Shown here one piece after another: positions 47,366-56,698 of a stretch of 64,000 nt of DNA (positions are counted from its first letter, which is position 1; each line of letters begins with the position of its first letter). The notes under the pieces were generated by a model. The model searched no databases. It was given only the letters and a program-made list of their open reading frames with translations, and was not told the DNA's origin. Source of the DNA: Sedimentitalea xiamensis (GTDB lineage: Bacteria; Pseudomonadota; Alphaproteobacteria; Rhodobacterales; Rhodobacteraceae); contig NZ_JASNJE010000006.1 in the NCBI RefSeq assembly GCF_030164465.1, forward strand, positions 1 to 64,000, given 5' to 3'. The translations under genes and the position numbers were made by a program.

Positions 47366-48918
47366 TCGATCGTCCCCGGCGGTTTGGACGTGATGTCGTA
47401 GGTCACGCGGTTGATGCCGGTCACTTCGTTGATGATGCGGGTCGCGGTTTCGCCCAGGAATTCGTGGCTGAACGGGTAGTAGTCCGCCGTCATGCCATCG
47501 ACCGAGGTCACGGCGCGCAGGGCGCAGGCATAGTCGTAGGTGCGCCCGTCGCCCATCACGCCGACGGTGCGCACCGGAAGAATGGCGACGAAGGCCTGCC
47601 ATATGTCGTCATACAGCCCGTGCTTGCGGATCTGGTCGATATAGACCGCATCGGCCTTGCGCAGGATTTCAAGCTTTTCGCGGGTGATTTCACCCGGACA
47701 GCGGATTGCGAGACCCGGTCCGGGGAACGGATGCCGGCCGATGAAGGAAGGCGGCAGACCCAGTTCGCGGCCGAGTTCGCGCACTTCGTCCTTGAACAGC
47801 TCCCGCAGCGGTTCGACCAGTTTCAGCCCCATCTTTTCCGGCAGGCCGCCGACATTGTGGTGGCTCTTGATCGTGACAGAGGGTCCGCCGCTGAAGGAAA
47901 CCGATTCGATCACGTCGGGATAAAGGGTGCCCTGGGCGAGGAATTCGGCACCACCCACTTCTCCGGCGTGTTTCTGGAACACGTCGATGAACAGCTTTCC
48001 GATGATCTTGCGTTTTGTTTCCGGGTCGGACTGGCCATCCAGGGCGCCCAGGAACAGCTCCTGCTCGTCCGCATGAATCAGGGGCATGTTGTAATGGTCG
48101 CGGAACATGGTGACGACCTCTTCGGCTTCGCCCTGCCGCAGCAGGCCGTGATCGACGAAGACGCAGGTCAGCTGGTCGCCTATGGCCTCGTGGATCAGGA
48201 CCGCGGCGACCGATGAATCCACCCCGCCGGACAAGCCGCAGATCACCTTGGCATCGCCCACCTGTTCGCGGATCTTGCGGATGGCCTCGTCGCGGTAGGC
48301 GCCCATGGTCCAGTCGCCGGTGAACCCGGCGAGGCGGACGAAGTTCTCGTAAAGCCTTGCGCCATTGGGCGTGTGATGCACTTCCGGATGAAACTGAACC
48401 GCGAAGAAATTCCGGTTCAGGTCGGCGGTCACGGCGAAGGGCGCGTTGGGCGAGGTGCCATAGACCGCGAAACCGGGCGCGATCGCGCTGACGTGGTCCC
48501 CGTGGCTCATCCAGACCTGTTCGCGGTCGGCTTCGAACCAGCCGTGGAGCAGGTCGATCCTGTCGCGCGCCGGCGTGACATAGGCGCGACCGAATTCCGC
48601 GGTTCCGTGACCGCGTTCGACCTTGCCGCCCAGCATCTGCATCATGACCTGCTGACCATAGCAGATGCCGAGAATCGGAACCCCGAGGTCGAAGATATCG
48701 GCGGTCGGTCGGGGGCTGCCCTCGTCGATCACCGACGCCGGCCCGCCCGACAGAATGACTGCCTTGGGTGCGAAATCGCGCAGAAATTCCGCGGTCACGT
48801 TCTGGTAGGGATGGATCTCGCAGTAGACGTTCAGTTCCCGCAGGCGGCGGGCGATCAACTGCGTAACCTGGGAGCCGAAATCGACGATCAGCAGGCGGTC
48901 ATGGGATGAATGAGTCAT
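47356..48918 (-). CDS. guaA: GMP synthase (glutamine-hydrolysing)
   Basis: A 520-aa enzyme converting XMP to GMP with glutamine as amide donor. N-terminal class I glutaminase with nucleophile Cys in [12 protein letters not shown] and the His/Glu in [11 protein letters not shown]; then the ATP-pyrophosphatase loop [15 protein letters not shown]; then the C-terminal dimerisation domain ending [17 protein letters not shown]. Upstream 189 bp separates it from the MttB gene. Confidence 0.97.
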   Translation of the reverse strand: MTHSSHDRLLIVDFGSQVTQLIARRLRELNVYCEIHPYQNVTAEFLRDFAPKAVILSGGPASVIDEGSPRPTADIFDLGVPILGICYGQQVMMQMLGGKVERGHGTAEFGRAYVTPARDRIDLLHGWFEADREQVWMSHGDHVSAIAPGFAVYGTSPNAPFAVTADLNRNFFAVQFHPEVHHTPNGARLYENFVRLAGFTGDWTMGAYRDEAIRKIREQVGDAKVICGLSGGVDSSVAAVLIHEAIGDQLTCVFVDHGLLRQGEAEEVVTMFRDHYNMPLIHADEQELFLGALDGQSDPETKRKIIGKLFIDVFQKHAGEVGGAEFLAQGTLYPDVIESVSFSGGPSVTIKSHHNVGGLPEKMGLKLVEPLRELFKDEVRELGRELGLPPSFIGRHPFPGPGLAIRCPGEITREKLEILRKADAVYIDQIRKHGLYDDIWQAFVAILPVRTVGVMGDGRTYDYACALRAVTSVDGMTADYYPFSHEFLGETATRIINEVTGINRVTYDITSKPPGTIEWE

Positions 48919-49107
48919 ACCTGCGTCCTAGGGCAGAGACGTATCCGGCGCAAGCCGTTCGGTGGGGCGGCAATCCGGTCCCATTCGGGCGCAAAGGACG
49001 GTCGCAATGTCGCTTTTCCCCCTCATGCGCCGCAATCCAGACCGGGTGAGGCGCGGGACTAGGCTAATGACTGCTCACGTTCGTCCGATGGAGCAAGGGA
49101 CCGGGAC

Positions 49108-50652
49108 ATGACCGATACGAATACAAGGCGCAGGACTCGTGGTGGCGGCGGCGCGGCGCGCCGGGCGGAACGTACGGCGGTCAGCGTCGAGACGGCGCGT
49201 TATATCGAACGCAATATTCCGAACTTCGAGATCCTGACGCCCGAAGCTCTGGAGATCATCGAAACCAATGCCGAAACCGTGCTTGCGGAGATCGGCGTGA
49301 ATTTCGTCAACAACCCCGGCGCTCTGAAACTCTGGCAGGATGCGGGTGCCGAGATCATCGGCGAGCGGGTGCGGATCCCGCGCGGTCTGGCGCGGAAACT
49401 CTGCGCGACGGCTCCTTCGCGGTTCACCCAGCATGCGCGGAATCCGGCGCGGAACGTGGAAATCGGCGGCAACACGCTGGTTTGCGCGCCGGTTTATGGT
49501 CCGCCCTTCGTCCGGGATCTGGATGGCGGACGCCGCTATGCCACGATGGAGGATTTCCGCAAGTTCGTGAAGCTCGGCTATATGTCGAAATGGTTGCATC
49601 ATTCCGGCGGAACCGTTTGCGAACCGACGGATGTTCCGGTCAACAAGCGCCATCTTGACATGTTGCTGGCCCACATGACCCTGTCGGACAAGCCCTTCAT
49701 GGGGTCGGTTACGGATCCCAGCCGCGCGCAGGATTCGGTGGAGATGTGCGAAATCCTGTTCGGCAAGCAGTTCGTGCAGGAAAATACGGTGATGACGTCG
49801 CTGATCAACGTCAATTCGCCGCTGACCTTCGATGACGTGATGATGGGCGCGCTTGAGGTCTATGCCCGCAACAATCAGGCCTGCATCGTGTCGCCGTTCA
49901 TCGTCGGCGGGGCGATGGCGCCGGTGTCGGTGGCGGGCACGCTGACCCAGGTCCTGGCTGAAGTCCTCGCGGGAATCGCCTATTCCCAACTGGTGCGTCC
50001 CGGCGCCCCGGTCATTTTCGGCGCGTTCGTGACGTCGATCGACATGAACAGCGGTGCCCCGACTTTCGGAACGCCGGAAGCGACGCAGATTCTGTCCGGG
50101 GCGGGTCAGCTTGCGCGGCGGATGGGATTGCCGTTCCGGTCGGGCGGCGGTCTTTGCGCGTCAAAACTCCCGGACGCGCAGGCGGCCTATGAAAGCGCGA
50201 ATACGCTCAATGCGGCCCTGCTCGGTGGGGTGAATTTCATGCTGCATTCCTGCGGCTGGCTGGAAGGTGGGCTGGTCAGCAGCTTCGAGAAATTCGTGAT
50301 GGACGCGGACCAGCTGGGCGTGTTGCACAAGCTGGCCGAAGGCGTGGCGGTGGATCAGAACGCCCAGGCGATGGAAGCCATCGCCGAAGTGGGGCCGGGC
50401 GGTCATTATCTCGGGTGCGAGCATACGCAGGCAAACTTCAAGTCGGCGTTCTGGAGGTCGGAAGTGTTTGATTACAAACCCTTCGAAACCTGGGATGAAG
50501 AAGGATCCCGCGATACGCAAACGCTTGCAAGCAAGCGGGTCGCGTATCAACTGGCAAACTATCAGCAGCCGGCGCTGGACCCTGAAATCGCGTCTGCGCT
50601 GGAAGCCTATGTCGCGGACAAGAAGGCGTCCATGCCCGACGCTTTCATGTAG
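49108..50652 (+). CDS. MttB-family methyltransferase without pyrrolysine
   Basis: A 514-aa TIM-barrel protein of the trimethylamine methyltransferase family. It starts with an Arg-rich tail (TRRRTRGGGGAARRAER), then YIERNIPNFEILTPEALEIIETNAETVLAEIG, LVCAPVYGPPFVRDLDGGRRYATMEDF and SGGGLCASKLPDAQAAYES. No in-frame TAG occurs. Pyl-lacking relatives such as MtgB demethylate glycine betaine or other quaternary amines to a corrinoid protein. No corrinoid protein or activase is adjacent. The stop overlaps the convergent DUF6477 gene by 8 bp. Confidence 0.9.
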   Translation: MTDTNTRRRTRGGGGAARRAERTAVSVETARYIERNIPNFEILTPEALEIIETNAETVLAEIGVNFVNNPGALKLWQDAGAEIIGERVRIPRGLARKLCATAPSRFTQHARNPARNVEIGGNTLVCAPVYGPPFVRDLDGGRRYATMEDFRKFVKLGYMSKWLHHSGGTVCEPTDVPVNKRHLDMLLAHMTLSDKPFMGSVTDPSRAQDSVEMCEILFGKQFVQENTVMTSLINVNSPLTFDDVMMGALEVYARNNQACIVSPFIVGGAMAPVSVAGTLTQVLAEVLAGIAYSQLVRPGAPVIFGAFVTSIDMNSGAPTFGTPEATQILSGAGQLARRMGLPFRSGGGLCASKLPDAQAAYESANTLNAALLGGVNFMLHSCGWLEGGLVSSFEKFVMDADQLGVLHKLAEGVAVDQNAQAMEAIAEVGPGGHYLGCEHTQANFKSAFWRSEVFDYKPFETWDEEGSRDTQTLASKRVAYQLANYQQPALDPEIASALEAYVADKKASMPDAFM

Positions 50653-50944
50653 CCTGATTGATCTGCGAAGCGCGCAGAAGCTGCGCTTCGCCCATCATGG
50701 CGATCAGGACATCGACGTGACGGGGTAGCGAATACCCGGCGTCGTTGCCCCGGCGCTGATCGTCGAGCGTGCGTTCGATATCCATCAGCCGCATGATCGC
50801 GGCCGAGGGGCGCGGAAGCGCGCCATATCCCAGAAGACGCTGAAGGTGCCGGTCGCGGCGATACTCCTGCGCCCCGTGGCGGGCTGCGCGGATCAGAAGC
50901 TGTGGGCGGCGCAGGGCGTTCAACATGCTCATCAGGTCTTGCAT
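50645..50944 (-). CDS. DUF6477 family protein
   Basis: A 99-aa helical protein (MQDLMSMLNALRRPQLLIRAAR, then RRDRHLQRLLGYGALPRPSAAIMRLMDIERTLDDQR). I recognise it as the DUF6477 family, found in Rhodobacteraceae next to DUF6456 genes. Function unknown. It is divergent from the DUF6456 gene across a region with DnaA boxes. Confidence 0.82.
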   Translation of the reverse strand: MQDLMSMLNALRRPQLLIRAARHGAQEYRRDRHLQRLLGYGALPRPSAAIMRLMDIERTLDDQRRGNDAGYSLPRHVDVLIAMMGEAQLLRASQINQAT

Positions 50945-51011
50945 CGGATTACCTTTCGTCTGAATTCCGTCGATGGCATCTATGACACAACCTTAGCGGG
51001 TGTTGCATTGC

Positions 51012-51020
51012 TGTGGATAA
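51012..51020 (-). promoter_or_regulatory. perfect DnaA box
   Basis: TGTGGATAA on the plus strand is TTATCCACA on the minus strand, the consensus high-affinity DnaA box. It lies in the divergent region between DUF6477 and DUF6456. Confidence 0.65.
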
Positions 51021-51084
51021 CACCGTGCGATGCTTTCACCAGTGTTTATCTTTTGGAAACAATGCTGGCTGCGTTGGAAGTATC

Positions 51085-51099
51085 TTAACGATCAAGTAA
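51085..51099 (+). promoter_or_regulatory. CtrA-like motif
   Basis: TTAA, seven bases, GTAA: one mismatch from the CtrA consensus TTAA-N7-TTAA. It lies between the two DnaA boxes. A chance match is possible in an AT-rich patch. Confidence 0.35.
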
Positions 51100-51116
51100 C
51101 TTGTTCGCCTTTAGGT

Positions 51117-51125
51117 TGTGGATAA
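51117..51125 (-). promoter_or_regulatory. perfect DnaA box
   Basis: A second TGTGGATAA (TTATCCACA on the minus strand), 105 bp from the first and in the same orientation, 47 bp before the DUF6456 start. Confidence 0.65.
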
Positions 51126-51171
51126 CATTCGATTAACCCTGATAAGTCCGATGGTCCTGAGGATGCGTCCA

Positions 51172-52320
51172 ATGAACGAGCCGAATGCTGCCAGCTTGCC
51201 GAAATGGGTTCCGGAAGGGGCAAGACGATATCTCGCCCATACCGAGGCAGGACAGCCCATCCGCGATCTCGCGCGCGGTGCGGACTGTCACGCCTCCACG
51301 GTCCTGCGCCAGATCCGACGGATGGAGACACGACGCGACGATCCCCTGGTGGATGCGGCTCTTTCGGCTTTGGCAGAAACGCATTTTGCGACGGAATCAC
51401 GCGGTTCCCGGACCGCGCCCGTCGATACGAAAAGGGACATCTCTTTCATGACGCAGCCCGCCCGCAACCCCATGGAAACCCCGGATGCCGCCACGCTGGA
51501 AAGGGAAGCCTGTCGCGTCCTGCGCCGCCTGTGCGAATCCGGCGCCCTTCTGGCCGTTGCCGAGAACATGGAAAAGGCCGTCGTCGTTCGCGACAGCGAC
51601 GGGGGCAAGACCACCAGAACCGCGGTTGTCGATTGCACGATCGCCCAGGCGATGGCGCTGAAGGACTGGATTTCCTGCAGCAATCCGGGACGGATCAGCC
51701 GGTATCATATCACCGCGACGGGCCGCGCGGCGCTCAGCCGTCTGCTGGCGGAACAGGAGAACCGCGCGAGATCCGAAAACGAACACGGATTCGCAGAGGC
51801 CCAGGCACCCTTCGCGCCCGCCGGCAACTGGTCGGACAGGAACGTCGAAGATCCGGAAACCTCTCGTCCGCGACGGGTTCGCTACAATCTTTCGGAAAGC
51901 CCGCTGGCCGCGCTTGCGCGGCGCAAGGACCGGGACGGCACGCCGTTCCTCGACGACTCTCTGGTGCATGCCGGTGAACGTCTGCGCGAAGATTTCGAAC
52001 TGGCGCAGATGGGTCCGCGTGTCGCTCAGAACTGGGACAGGTTCCTGACCGGCGGCGGCCGTGGCGGGTTTTCACCCGATGGCGGCGCAGGCAACGGCCC
52101 TCATGGTGCGCGCGACCGCGTGACGCGCGCCTTGTCCGATCTGGGGCCGGGTTTGAGCGATGTGGCGCTACGATGCTGCTGTTTTCTGGAAGGTCTCGAG
52201 ATGGCCGAGAAACGGATGGGCTGGTCCGCCCGCTCTGGCAAGATCGTTCTGCGCATCGCGCTTCAGCGCCTGAAGCACCATTATGACGGGCTGTCCGGTC
52301 CGGACCGCATGATCGGCTGA
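51172..52320 (+). CDS. DUF6456 domain protein, putative DNA-binding regulator
   Basis: A 382-aa protein. Residues about 25-60 look like a helix-turn-helix (PIRDLARGADCHASTVLRQIRRME). A second winged-helix-like block is near CRVLRRLCESGALLAVAENMEK to ISRYHITATGRAALSRLL. The C-terminal DUF6456 block runs from SPLAALARRKDRDGTPFLDDSLVHAGERLREDFELA to the helix GKIVLRIALQRLKHHY. GAGGA is 8 nt before the chosen ATG; other in-frame ATGs lie at 51151 and 51163. Role unknown; DNA binding is inferred. Confidence 0.82.
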   Translation: MNEPNAASLPKWVPEGARRYLAHTEAGQPIRDLARGADCHASTVLRQIRRMETRRDDPLVDAALSALAETHFATESRGSRTAPVDTKRDISFMTQPARNPMETPDAATLEREACRVLRRLCESGALLAVAENMEKAVVVRDSDGGKTTRTAVVDCTIAQAMALKDWISCSNPGRISRYHITATGRAALSRLLAEQENRARSENEHGFAEAQAPFAPAGNWSDRNVEDPETSRPRRVRYNLSESPLAALARRKDRDGTPFLDDSLVHAGERLREDFELAQMGPRVAQNWDRFLTGGGRGGFSPDGGAGNGPHGARDRVTRALSDLGPGLSDVALRCCCFLEGLEMAEKRMGWSARSGKIVLRIALQRLKHHYDGLSGPDRMIG

Positions 52321-52408
52321 TCGTCTTCTTGATGTCAGGGCGCAAACGCTCGATCCGGATGACGATTTCTTGTCCGGGAGCCGGTTGAGCGGCGCGCGCC
52401 TGCCGCAC

Positions 52409-53329
52409 CTAGGTGTCGGTGTCTGCGTCTTCCTCGGCCTTGTCGACGATTTTTTCGGCTTTCTCGATCATGTCGTCGCATTTCTTCAGCGTGGATTCGA
52501 CGTCGTCTATGGCCGACTTCATCTTGGCCGACTGGACGTGTTTCGCGATGATCTTTGCGCTTTTCTTCTTGGCGAGTTGATGTTCCTTGTTGAGGCTCTG
52601 AAGCGACTTGTGTTCGTCGAGCGCCTTCTTCAGAATCTTCTGAGCCTCCTCGGGACTGCTGGCGGCTTTCTGTGTGGCGTCCTTGCAGAACTTCTTGATG
52701 TTCTTCTCCATCCGTTTGACCGCCTTTCCGGTCCGCGTGCGCTGCGGATCCTCGAGAAAGTCGGGCAATCCCGTGTCGGTCGCCTTTTTCATCGTGGTCT
52801 TCACGATGGCGTCGATCGTGTCGTTCAGCTTCGCGGCGTAAAACACCTGCGGGACAGTGAGGGTGCCGAAGATCTTCTGGGCCGCGTCGAGGTCGGATAT
52901 TGCCGTGGAAGACGCCTTCAGCGCGTCATTGATCTTGGTTTTCGCCGAAGGATCCTTGTTTTTCTTGGAGTCCTTGTCGAATTTCTTGTGTTCACTCTGC
53001 CAGGACTTGAGGTGTTTGGCCGCGGAATCGCTGTAGGACTTGAGCGATTCGACCTCGTCGCGAAACGCTGAAACAGCGGATTTCCACGCTTTCAACGCCG
53101 TCTTGTAGCCATCGTCATGGGCGAAATCGGCGGGTTTGTTGCCCGAATTTCCGGTTCGATGCGCTTCGATGATTTTGTCGCGCAGCTCGTCTTCCTTCTT
53201 CCAGGCCTCATCCAGTTTGGTGATCAGTTTTTTCTTGTTGGCTTTCGCTGTTGAATCGGAAAAGTCGGCGAAATCCTTTTTCTTCTTGTTATCCAGATCC
53301 TTTTGGAAGCTTTCCCATGGTTCAGGCAT
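52409..53329 (-). CDS. lysine-rich helical hypothetical protein
   Basis: A 306-aa, strongly charged, Lys-rich protein with long amphipathic helices and short KKKK-type runs throughout; it has no signal peptide or membrane helix. It begins MPEPWESFQKDLDNKKKK and ends with an acidic tail. AAGGG lies 9 nt upstream. No family is recognised. Codon and amino-acid use differ from neighbours, and the gene stands alone between DUF6456 and lipA. Confidence 0.7.
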   Translation of the reverse strand: MPEPWESFQKDLDNKKKKDFADFSDSTAKANKKKLITKLDEAWKKEDELRDKIIEAHRTGNSGNKPADFAHDDGYKTALKAWKSAVSAFRDEVESLKSYSDSAAKHLKSWQSEHKKFDKDSKKNKDPSAKTKINDALKASSTAISDLDAAQKIFGTLTVPQVFYAAKLNDTIDAIVKTTMKKATDTGLPDFLEDPQRTRTGKAVKRMEKNIKKFCKDATQKAASSPEEAQKILKKALDEHKSLQSLNKEHQLAKKKSAKIIAKHVQSAKMKSAIDDVESTLKKCDDMIEKAEKIVDKAEEDADTDT

Positions 53330-53559
53330 GACGAATTTCCCTTGTTCACGAAAATGCGGGCGGCGGGGCGGTCGGGACAGAATAGTTCCTGTTGGCAGTA
53401 TCGTCCGACTATGAGCCTTTGGGCAAGCGTTTGGTTCACGCCGCGCCTTGACGGTCCCCGACCGGCGGTTGCATAGCGGCCATGCGTCTCTGGCGCTTCT
53501 CATGACGCAGCGTTATGTTACCCACGACCCGATTTTGACCTTTGCCGAAAGTTCACGCG

Positions 53560-54510
53560 ATGCGAGATCTCAAGATACCGGAGCAGCGCCACCCTGAAAA
53601 GGCGCACCGCCCGGACAACGCGCAACCGAAGAAACCGAGCTGGATCCGCGTCAAGGCGCCGGGGGGCAAGGGCTATGCCGAAACGCGCAACATCATGCGC
53701 GACAACAATCTCGTGACCGTCTGCGAAGAAGCGGGCTGCCCCAACGTCGGCGAATGCTGGAGCCAGGGCCACGCCACGATGATGATCATGGGCGAGATCT
53801 GCACCCGCGGCTGCACGTTCTGCAACATCGCGACAGGCCGTCCGGACACGCTGGATGCGTTCGAACCCGGCCGCGTCGCCGACGCGGTGCAGAAGCTCGG
53901 GCTGAATCACGTGGTCATCACCTCGGTCGACCGGGATGATCTGGACGATGGCGGGGCAGAGCATTTCGCGCAGACGATCCGCGCCGTGCGGCACCGCAGC
54001 CCCAGGACCACGATCGAGATCCTGACGCCGGATTTCCTGAAATGCGATGCGAGCGCGCTGGAAACCGTGGTGGCGGCGCGTCCGGACGTGTTCAACCACA
54101 ACCTGGAAACGGTGCCGGGTCTCTATCCGTCCGTGCGGCCGGGGGCGCGGTATTTCCACAGCCTGCGCCTGTTGCAGCGGGTCAAGGAAATGGACCCGTC
54201 CATGTTCACCAAATCCGGCATCATGGTCGGGCTGGGCGAAGATTCCCAGGCGGTGAAACAGGTGATGGACGACATGCGCGCCGCCGATGTCGATTTCCTG
54301 ACCATCGGGCAATATCTGCAACCGACGCCGAAACATCACCGCGTCGACCGCTTCGTCACGCCGGAGGAATTCGCGGCCTATGAAAAGGCCGCCTTCGGCA
54401 AGGGCTTCCTGATGGTGTCGGCCACGCCCCTGACGCGGTCGTCCTATCATGCGGGCGACGATTTCGCCCGCCTGCGCGATGCACGGCAGGAAAAACTGGC
54501 CCGGTCATAG
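53560..54510 (+). CDS. lipA: lipoyl synthase
   Basis: A 316-aa radical-SAM enzyme inserting two sulfurs into octanoyl chains. The auxiliary cluster cysteines lie in [13 protein letters not shown], and the radical-SAM motif is [13 protein letters not shown]-terminal [10 protein letters not shown] includes the conserved Ser/His region. ATG at 53560 fits the family start ([14 protein letters not shown]); the ribosome site is weak. Confidence 0.96.
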   Translation: MRDLKIPEQRHPEKAHRPDNAQPKKPSWIRVKAPGGKGYAETRNIMRDNNLVTVCEEAGCPNVGECWSQGHATMMIMGEICTRGCTFCNIATGRPDTLDAFEPGRVADAVQKLGLNHVVITSVDRDDLDDGGAEHFAQTIRAVRHRSPRTTIEILTPDFLKCDASALETVVAARPDVFNHNLETVPGLYPSVRPGARYFHSLRLLQRVKEMDPSMFTKSGIMVGLGEDSQAVKQVMDDMRAADVDFLTIGQYLQPTPKHHRVDRFVTPEEFAAYEKAAFGKGFLMVSATPLTRSSYHAGDDFARLRDARQEKLARS

Positions 54511-54518
54511 CGCCGGGT

Positions 54519-55397
54519 TCAGGGCAGGGCCTTGAGATAGGCGGCGATGGCGTCGCGGTCCGATTTCTGCAGCCTGGCCATGCTGGCCACCACCTTTGTC
54601 ATCTGGCCGCCCGCGCTGTCGTAGTCCGGGGTGAATCCGGTCTCCAGGTAGTAGGAAATGTCGCCCGCGCTCCATTTCAGGTTGGCCGGGTCGATAGCGG
54701 GAATTTTCCCCTTGCCCGACGGGTTCGGCGCGCCCTGCATCCAGCGGCCGCGATCCAGGCCGCCGGTGGCGTCGCGCGGCGTATGGCATTCCGCACAGTG
54801 GCCCAGGGCTTCGACCAGGTAGCGTCCGCGTTCGATCTCGGGTGTCGCCGCATCGGTCAGAACCCAGTCCGGGTTCATGTTGATCCGTTTCCAGAGACCG
54901 AGCCCACGGCGCATGTTGAACGGAAACCCCAGCTCGTGCGGCAGGCTCGCCGTATCCGAAGCGGGCAGGGTGTCCATGTAGGATTTGAGGTCGGCCACAT
55001 CCTGCGGCTGCATGTGCATGTAGGTTGTGTAGGGCAACGACGGATAGAGATGCCGCCCGTCCGGCGAAACGCCCGCCAGAAGCGCGTTCGCCAGATCCTG
55101 CGCGGTCCAGTCGCCGATGCCTTCCGGGCCGGGTGAAATATTGGGCGCGACAAAGGTTCCGAACGGGCTTTCCATCCGGTAGCCGCCGGACAGAACCAGT
55201 TTCGCGTCGTCCTTCGCATCGGGCGCCGCGTGGCAGGACGCGCATCCGGCAGCCCAGAAAACCTGCTCGCCGCGCGCCGGATCGCCCGTCAAACCCGCCA
55301 TCACGTCGTCGGGAACGGGCTTCGGCGCGCTCACCATCCACCCTGCCGCGGCCCCGACGACCGCCACGGCGATAATGATTGTCACTATTCTGGGCAT
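54519..55397 (-). CDS. diheme c-type cytochrome
   Basis: A 292-aa protein with an N-terminal membrane/signal helix (MPRIVTIIIAVAVVGAAAGW) and two heme sites, CASCH (52-56) and CAECH (201-205). It resembles the cytochrome c subunits of membrane dehydrogenases (alcohol/gluconate type) and likely passes electrons in the periplasm. The start has AAGGAA upstream. A class II cytochrome c gene lies 55 bp upstream on the same strand. Confidence 0.88.
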   Translation of the reverse strand: MPRIVTIIIAVAVVGAAAGWMVSAPKPVPDDVMAGLTGDPARGEQVFWAAGCASCHAAPDAKDDAKLVLSGGYRMESPFGTFVAPNISPGPEGIGDWTAQDLANALLAGVSPDGRHLYPSLPYTTYMHMQPQDVADLKSYMDTLPASDTASLPHELGFPFNMRRGLGLWKRINMNPDWVLTDAATPEIERGRYLVEALGHCAECHTPRDATGGLDRGRWMQGAPNPSGKGKIPAIDPANLKWSAGDISYYLETGFTPDYDSAGGQMTKVVASMARLQKSDRDAIAAYLKALP

Positions 55398-55452
55398 TTC
55401 AGTTCCTTGAACCGGGGCAGATCGCGCCACCCCGGAAATTCACCGGACGCAA

Positions 55453-55938
55453 TCAGTTCTGCGCCTTGCGGTAGGTCTCGTGGCAGCTTCCACAGGATTT
55501 GCCCAAAGGCCCGATCGCGCCGCGCAGGGAATCCAGCCCGCCGCCGGCAGCCTGTTCAAGCGCCACGGCGGCTTCGCTCATTTCCATCGCCTTCTGACCG
55601 ATCGTGCTGTCCGCGGACCAGATCACCGGCAAGGCTTCGGTGGTTTCGTCGCCAAGCGCCGCGTTGTCGGACCCCTGCGGCCACAGTCTCGACTGGTCCA
55701 GCTTGGACAGCGCCGCGAGGTTGCCGGCGGCTGCGCTGGCCGCCGTGGCGTCATATTCGATTTCACCCTTGGCCATGCCGCCCAGAAGACCGATGTTGAA
55801 CGCGTAAAGGGTCATCTGGGACTGCCGCGCCTTGACCGCTGCCAGAACCGCCTTGTCGGCATGCGAATCGCTGATTGCCGATGTGCCGAGAATTCCTGCC
55901 GTCATCAAACCTGCAACCAGTGCGATACCGTATTTCAT
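55453..55938 (-). CDS. cytochrome c' (class II cytochrome c)
   Basis: A 161-aa periplasmic four-helix-bundle cytochrome. A signal peptide ends near residue 27, and the single heme site CGSCH (149-153) is at the C-terminus, as expected for class II. Cytochromes c' bind NO and protect against it, or act as electron carriers. It pairs with the diheme cytochrome downstream. Confidence 0.88.
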   Translation of the reverse strand: MKYGIALVAGLMTAGILGTSAISDSHADKAVLAAVKARQSQMTLYAFNIGLLGGMAKGEIEYDATAASAAAGNLAALSKLDQSRLWPQGSDNAALGDETTEALPVIWSADSTIGQKAMEMSEAAVALEQAAGGGLDSLRGAIGPLGKSCGSCHETYRKAQN

Positions 55939-56014
55939 TGAATGCCTCCAACCTGTTGGGTTTACGAATTGAGTTTACATGCGATTTTCTGTGCATGCTC
56001 CCATGTATTACCGC

Positions 56015-56038
56015 ACAGACGGTGTGAACGTCTGTTCA
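56015..56038. promoter_or_regulatory. overlapping inverted repeats upstream of cytochrome c' gene
   Basis: ACAGACG (56015-56021) and CGTCTGT (56029-56035) form a 7-bp inverted repeat; TGAAC and GTTCA (56025-56038) form a second. They lie 77-100 bp upstream of the cytochrome start and 46 bp past the hpt stop. An operator or a weak hairpin are both possible. Confidence 0.35.
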
Positions 56039-56083
56039 AATTGATGTGTGCGGTGCGAAGCGCCGTTCTTGCCGGATCGCGCA

Positions 56084-56620
56084 TCAGGTAAAACGCACCT
56101 TGCCGATATAGGGAAGGTTCCGGTTGCGCTGCGCGAAGTCGATACCATAGCCGACGACGAATTCGTCCGGTATCTCGAACCCGATCCAGTCGGCCCTGTA
56201 ATCGACCTCGCGCCGGCTCGGCTTGTCCAGGAGAGCGATCGATTTCAGCCGCGCCGGCTTGCGGCTTTTGAGCAGGCCGGTGACGTGGTTCAGCGTGTGG
56301 CCGGTGTCCACGATGTCTTCGACGACCAGCACGTCGCGCCCCTCTATCGCGCCTCTCAGGTCCTTGAGAATGCGCACCTCCCGGCTGCTTTCGGTCGAAT
56401 CCCCGTAGGAGGACGCTTCGAGAAAGTCGACTTCGATCGGCAGGTCCAGTTCGCGCACAAGGTCGGCGATGAACACGAAGCTGCCGCGCAGCAGGCCGAC
56501 CACCACGAGCTTGTCGGTGTCGCCGAACTCGTCCGCGATCTCGCGGCACAGCGTTTCGATTCGCGCGGCGATCGCCTTGGCCGAAATCATTTCGTCGATG
56601 ACATATGGCCCTTCCGGCAT
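56084..56620 (-). CDS. hpt: hypoxanthine phosphoribosyltransferase
   Basis: A 178-aa purine salvage enzyme. The PRPP motif is [14 protein letters not shown], preceded by [16 protein letters not shown] and followed by [20 protein letters not shown]. The start MPEGPYVID has GGGGGG upstream; a longer frame is unlikely. It is divergent from the Coq10-like gene by 78 bp. Confidence 0.94.
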   Translation of the reverse strand: MPEGPYVIDEMISAKAIAARIETLCREIADEFGDTDKLVVVGLLRGSFVFIADLVRELDLPIEVDFLEASSYGDSTESSREVRILKDLRGAIEGRDVLVVEDIVDTGHTLNHVTGLLKSRKPARLKSIALLDKPSRREVDYRADWIGFEIPDEFVVGYGIDFAQRNRNLPYIGKVRFT

Positions 56621-56698
56621 GCTGCCCCCCTTGATCTTTTGGCCCAACCATAGGACATGACGCGCCACCGTCATTCAAGAAGCGATCCGCACGTTTTC

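Noticed and set aside
49108-50652. Pyrrolysine-containing trimethylamine methyltransferase
   Set aside because: The reading frame has no internal TAG and no pyl genes are nearby.
51012-51125. Chromosomal replication origin at the paired DnaA boxes
   Set aside because: Only two boxes, no AT-rich unwinding region or typical origin neighbours; a DnaA-regulated promoter fits better.
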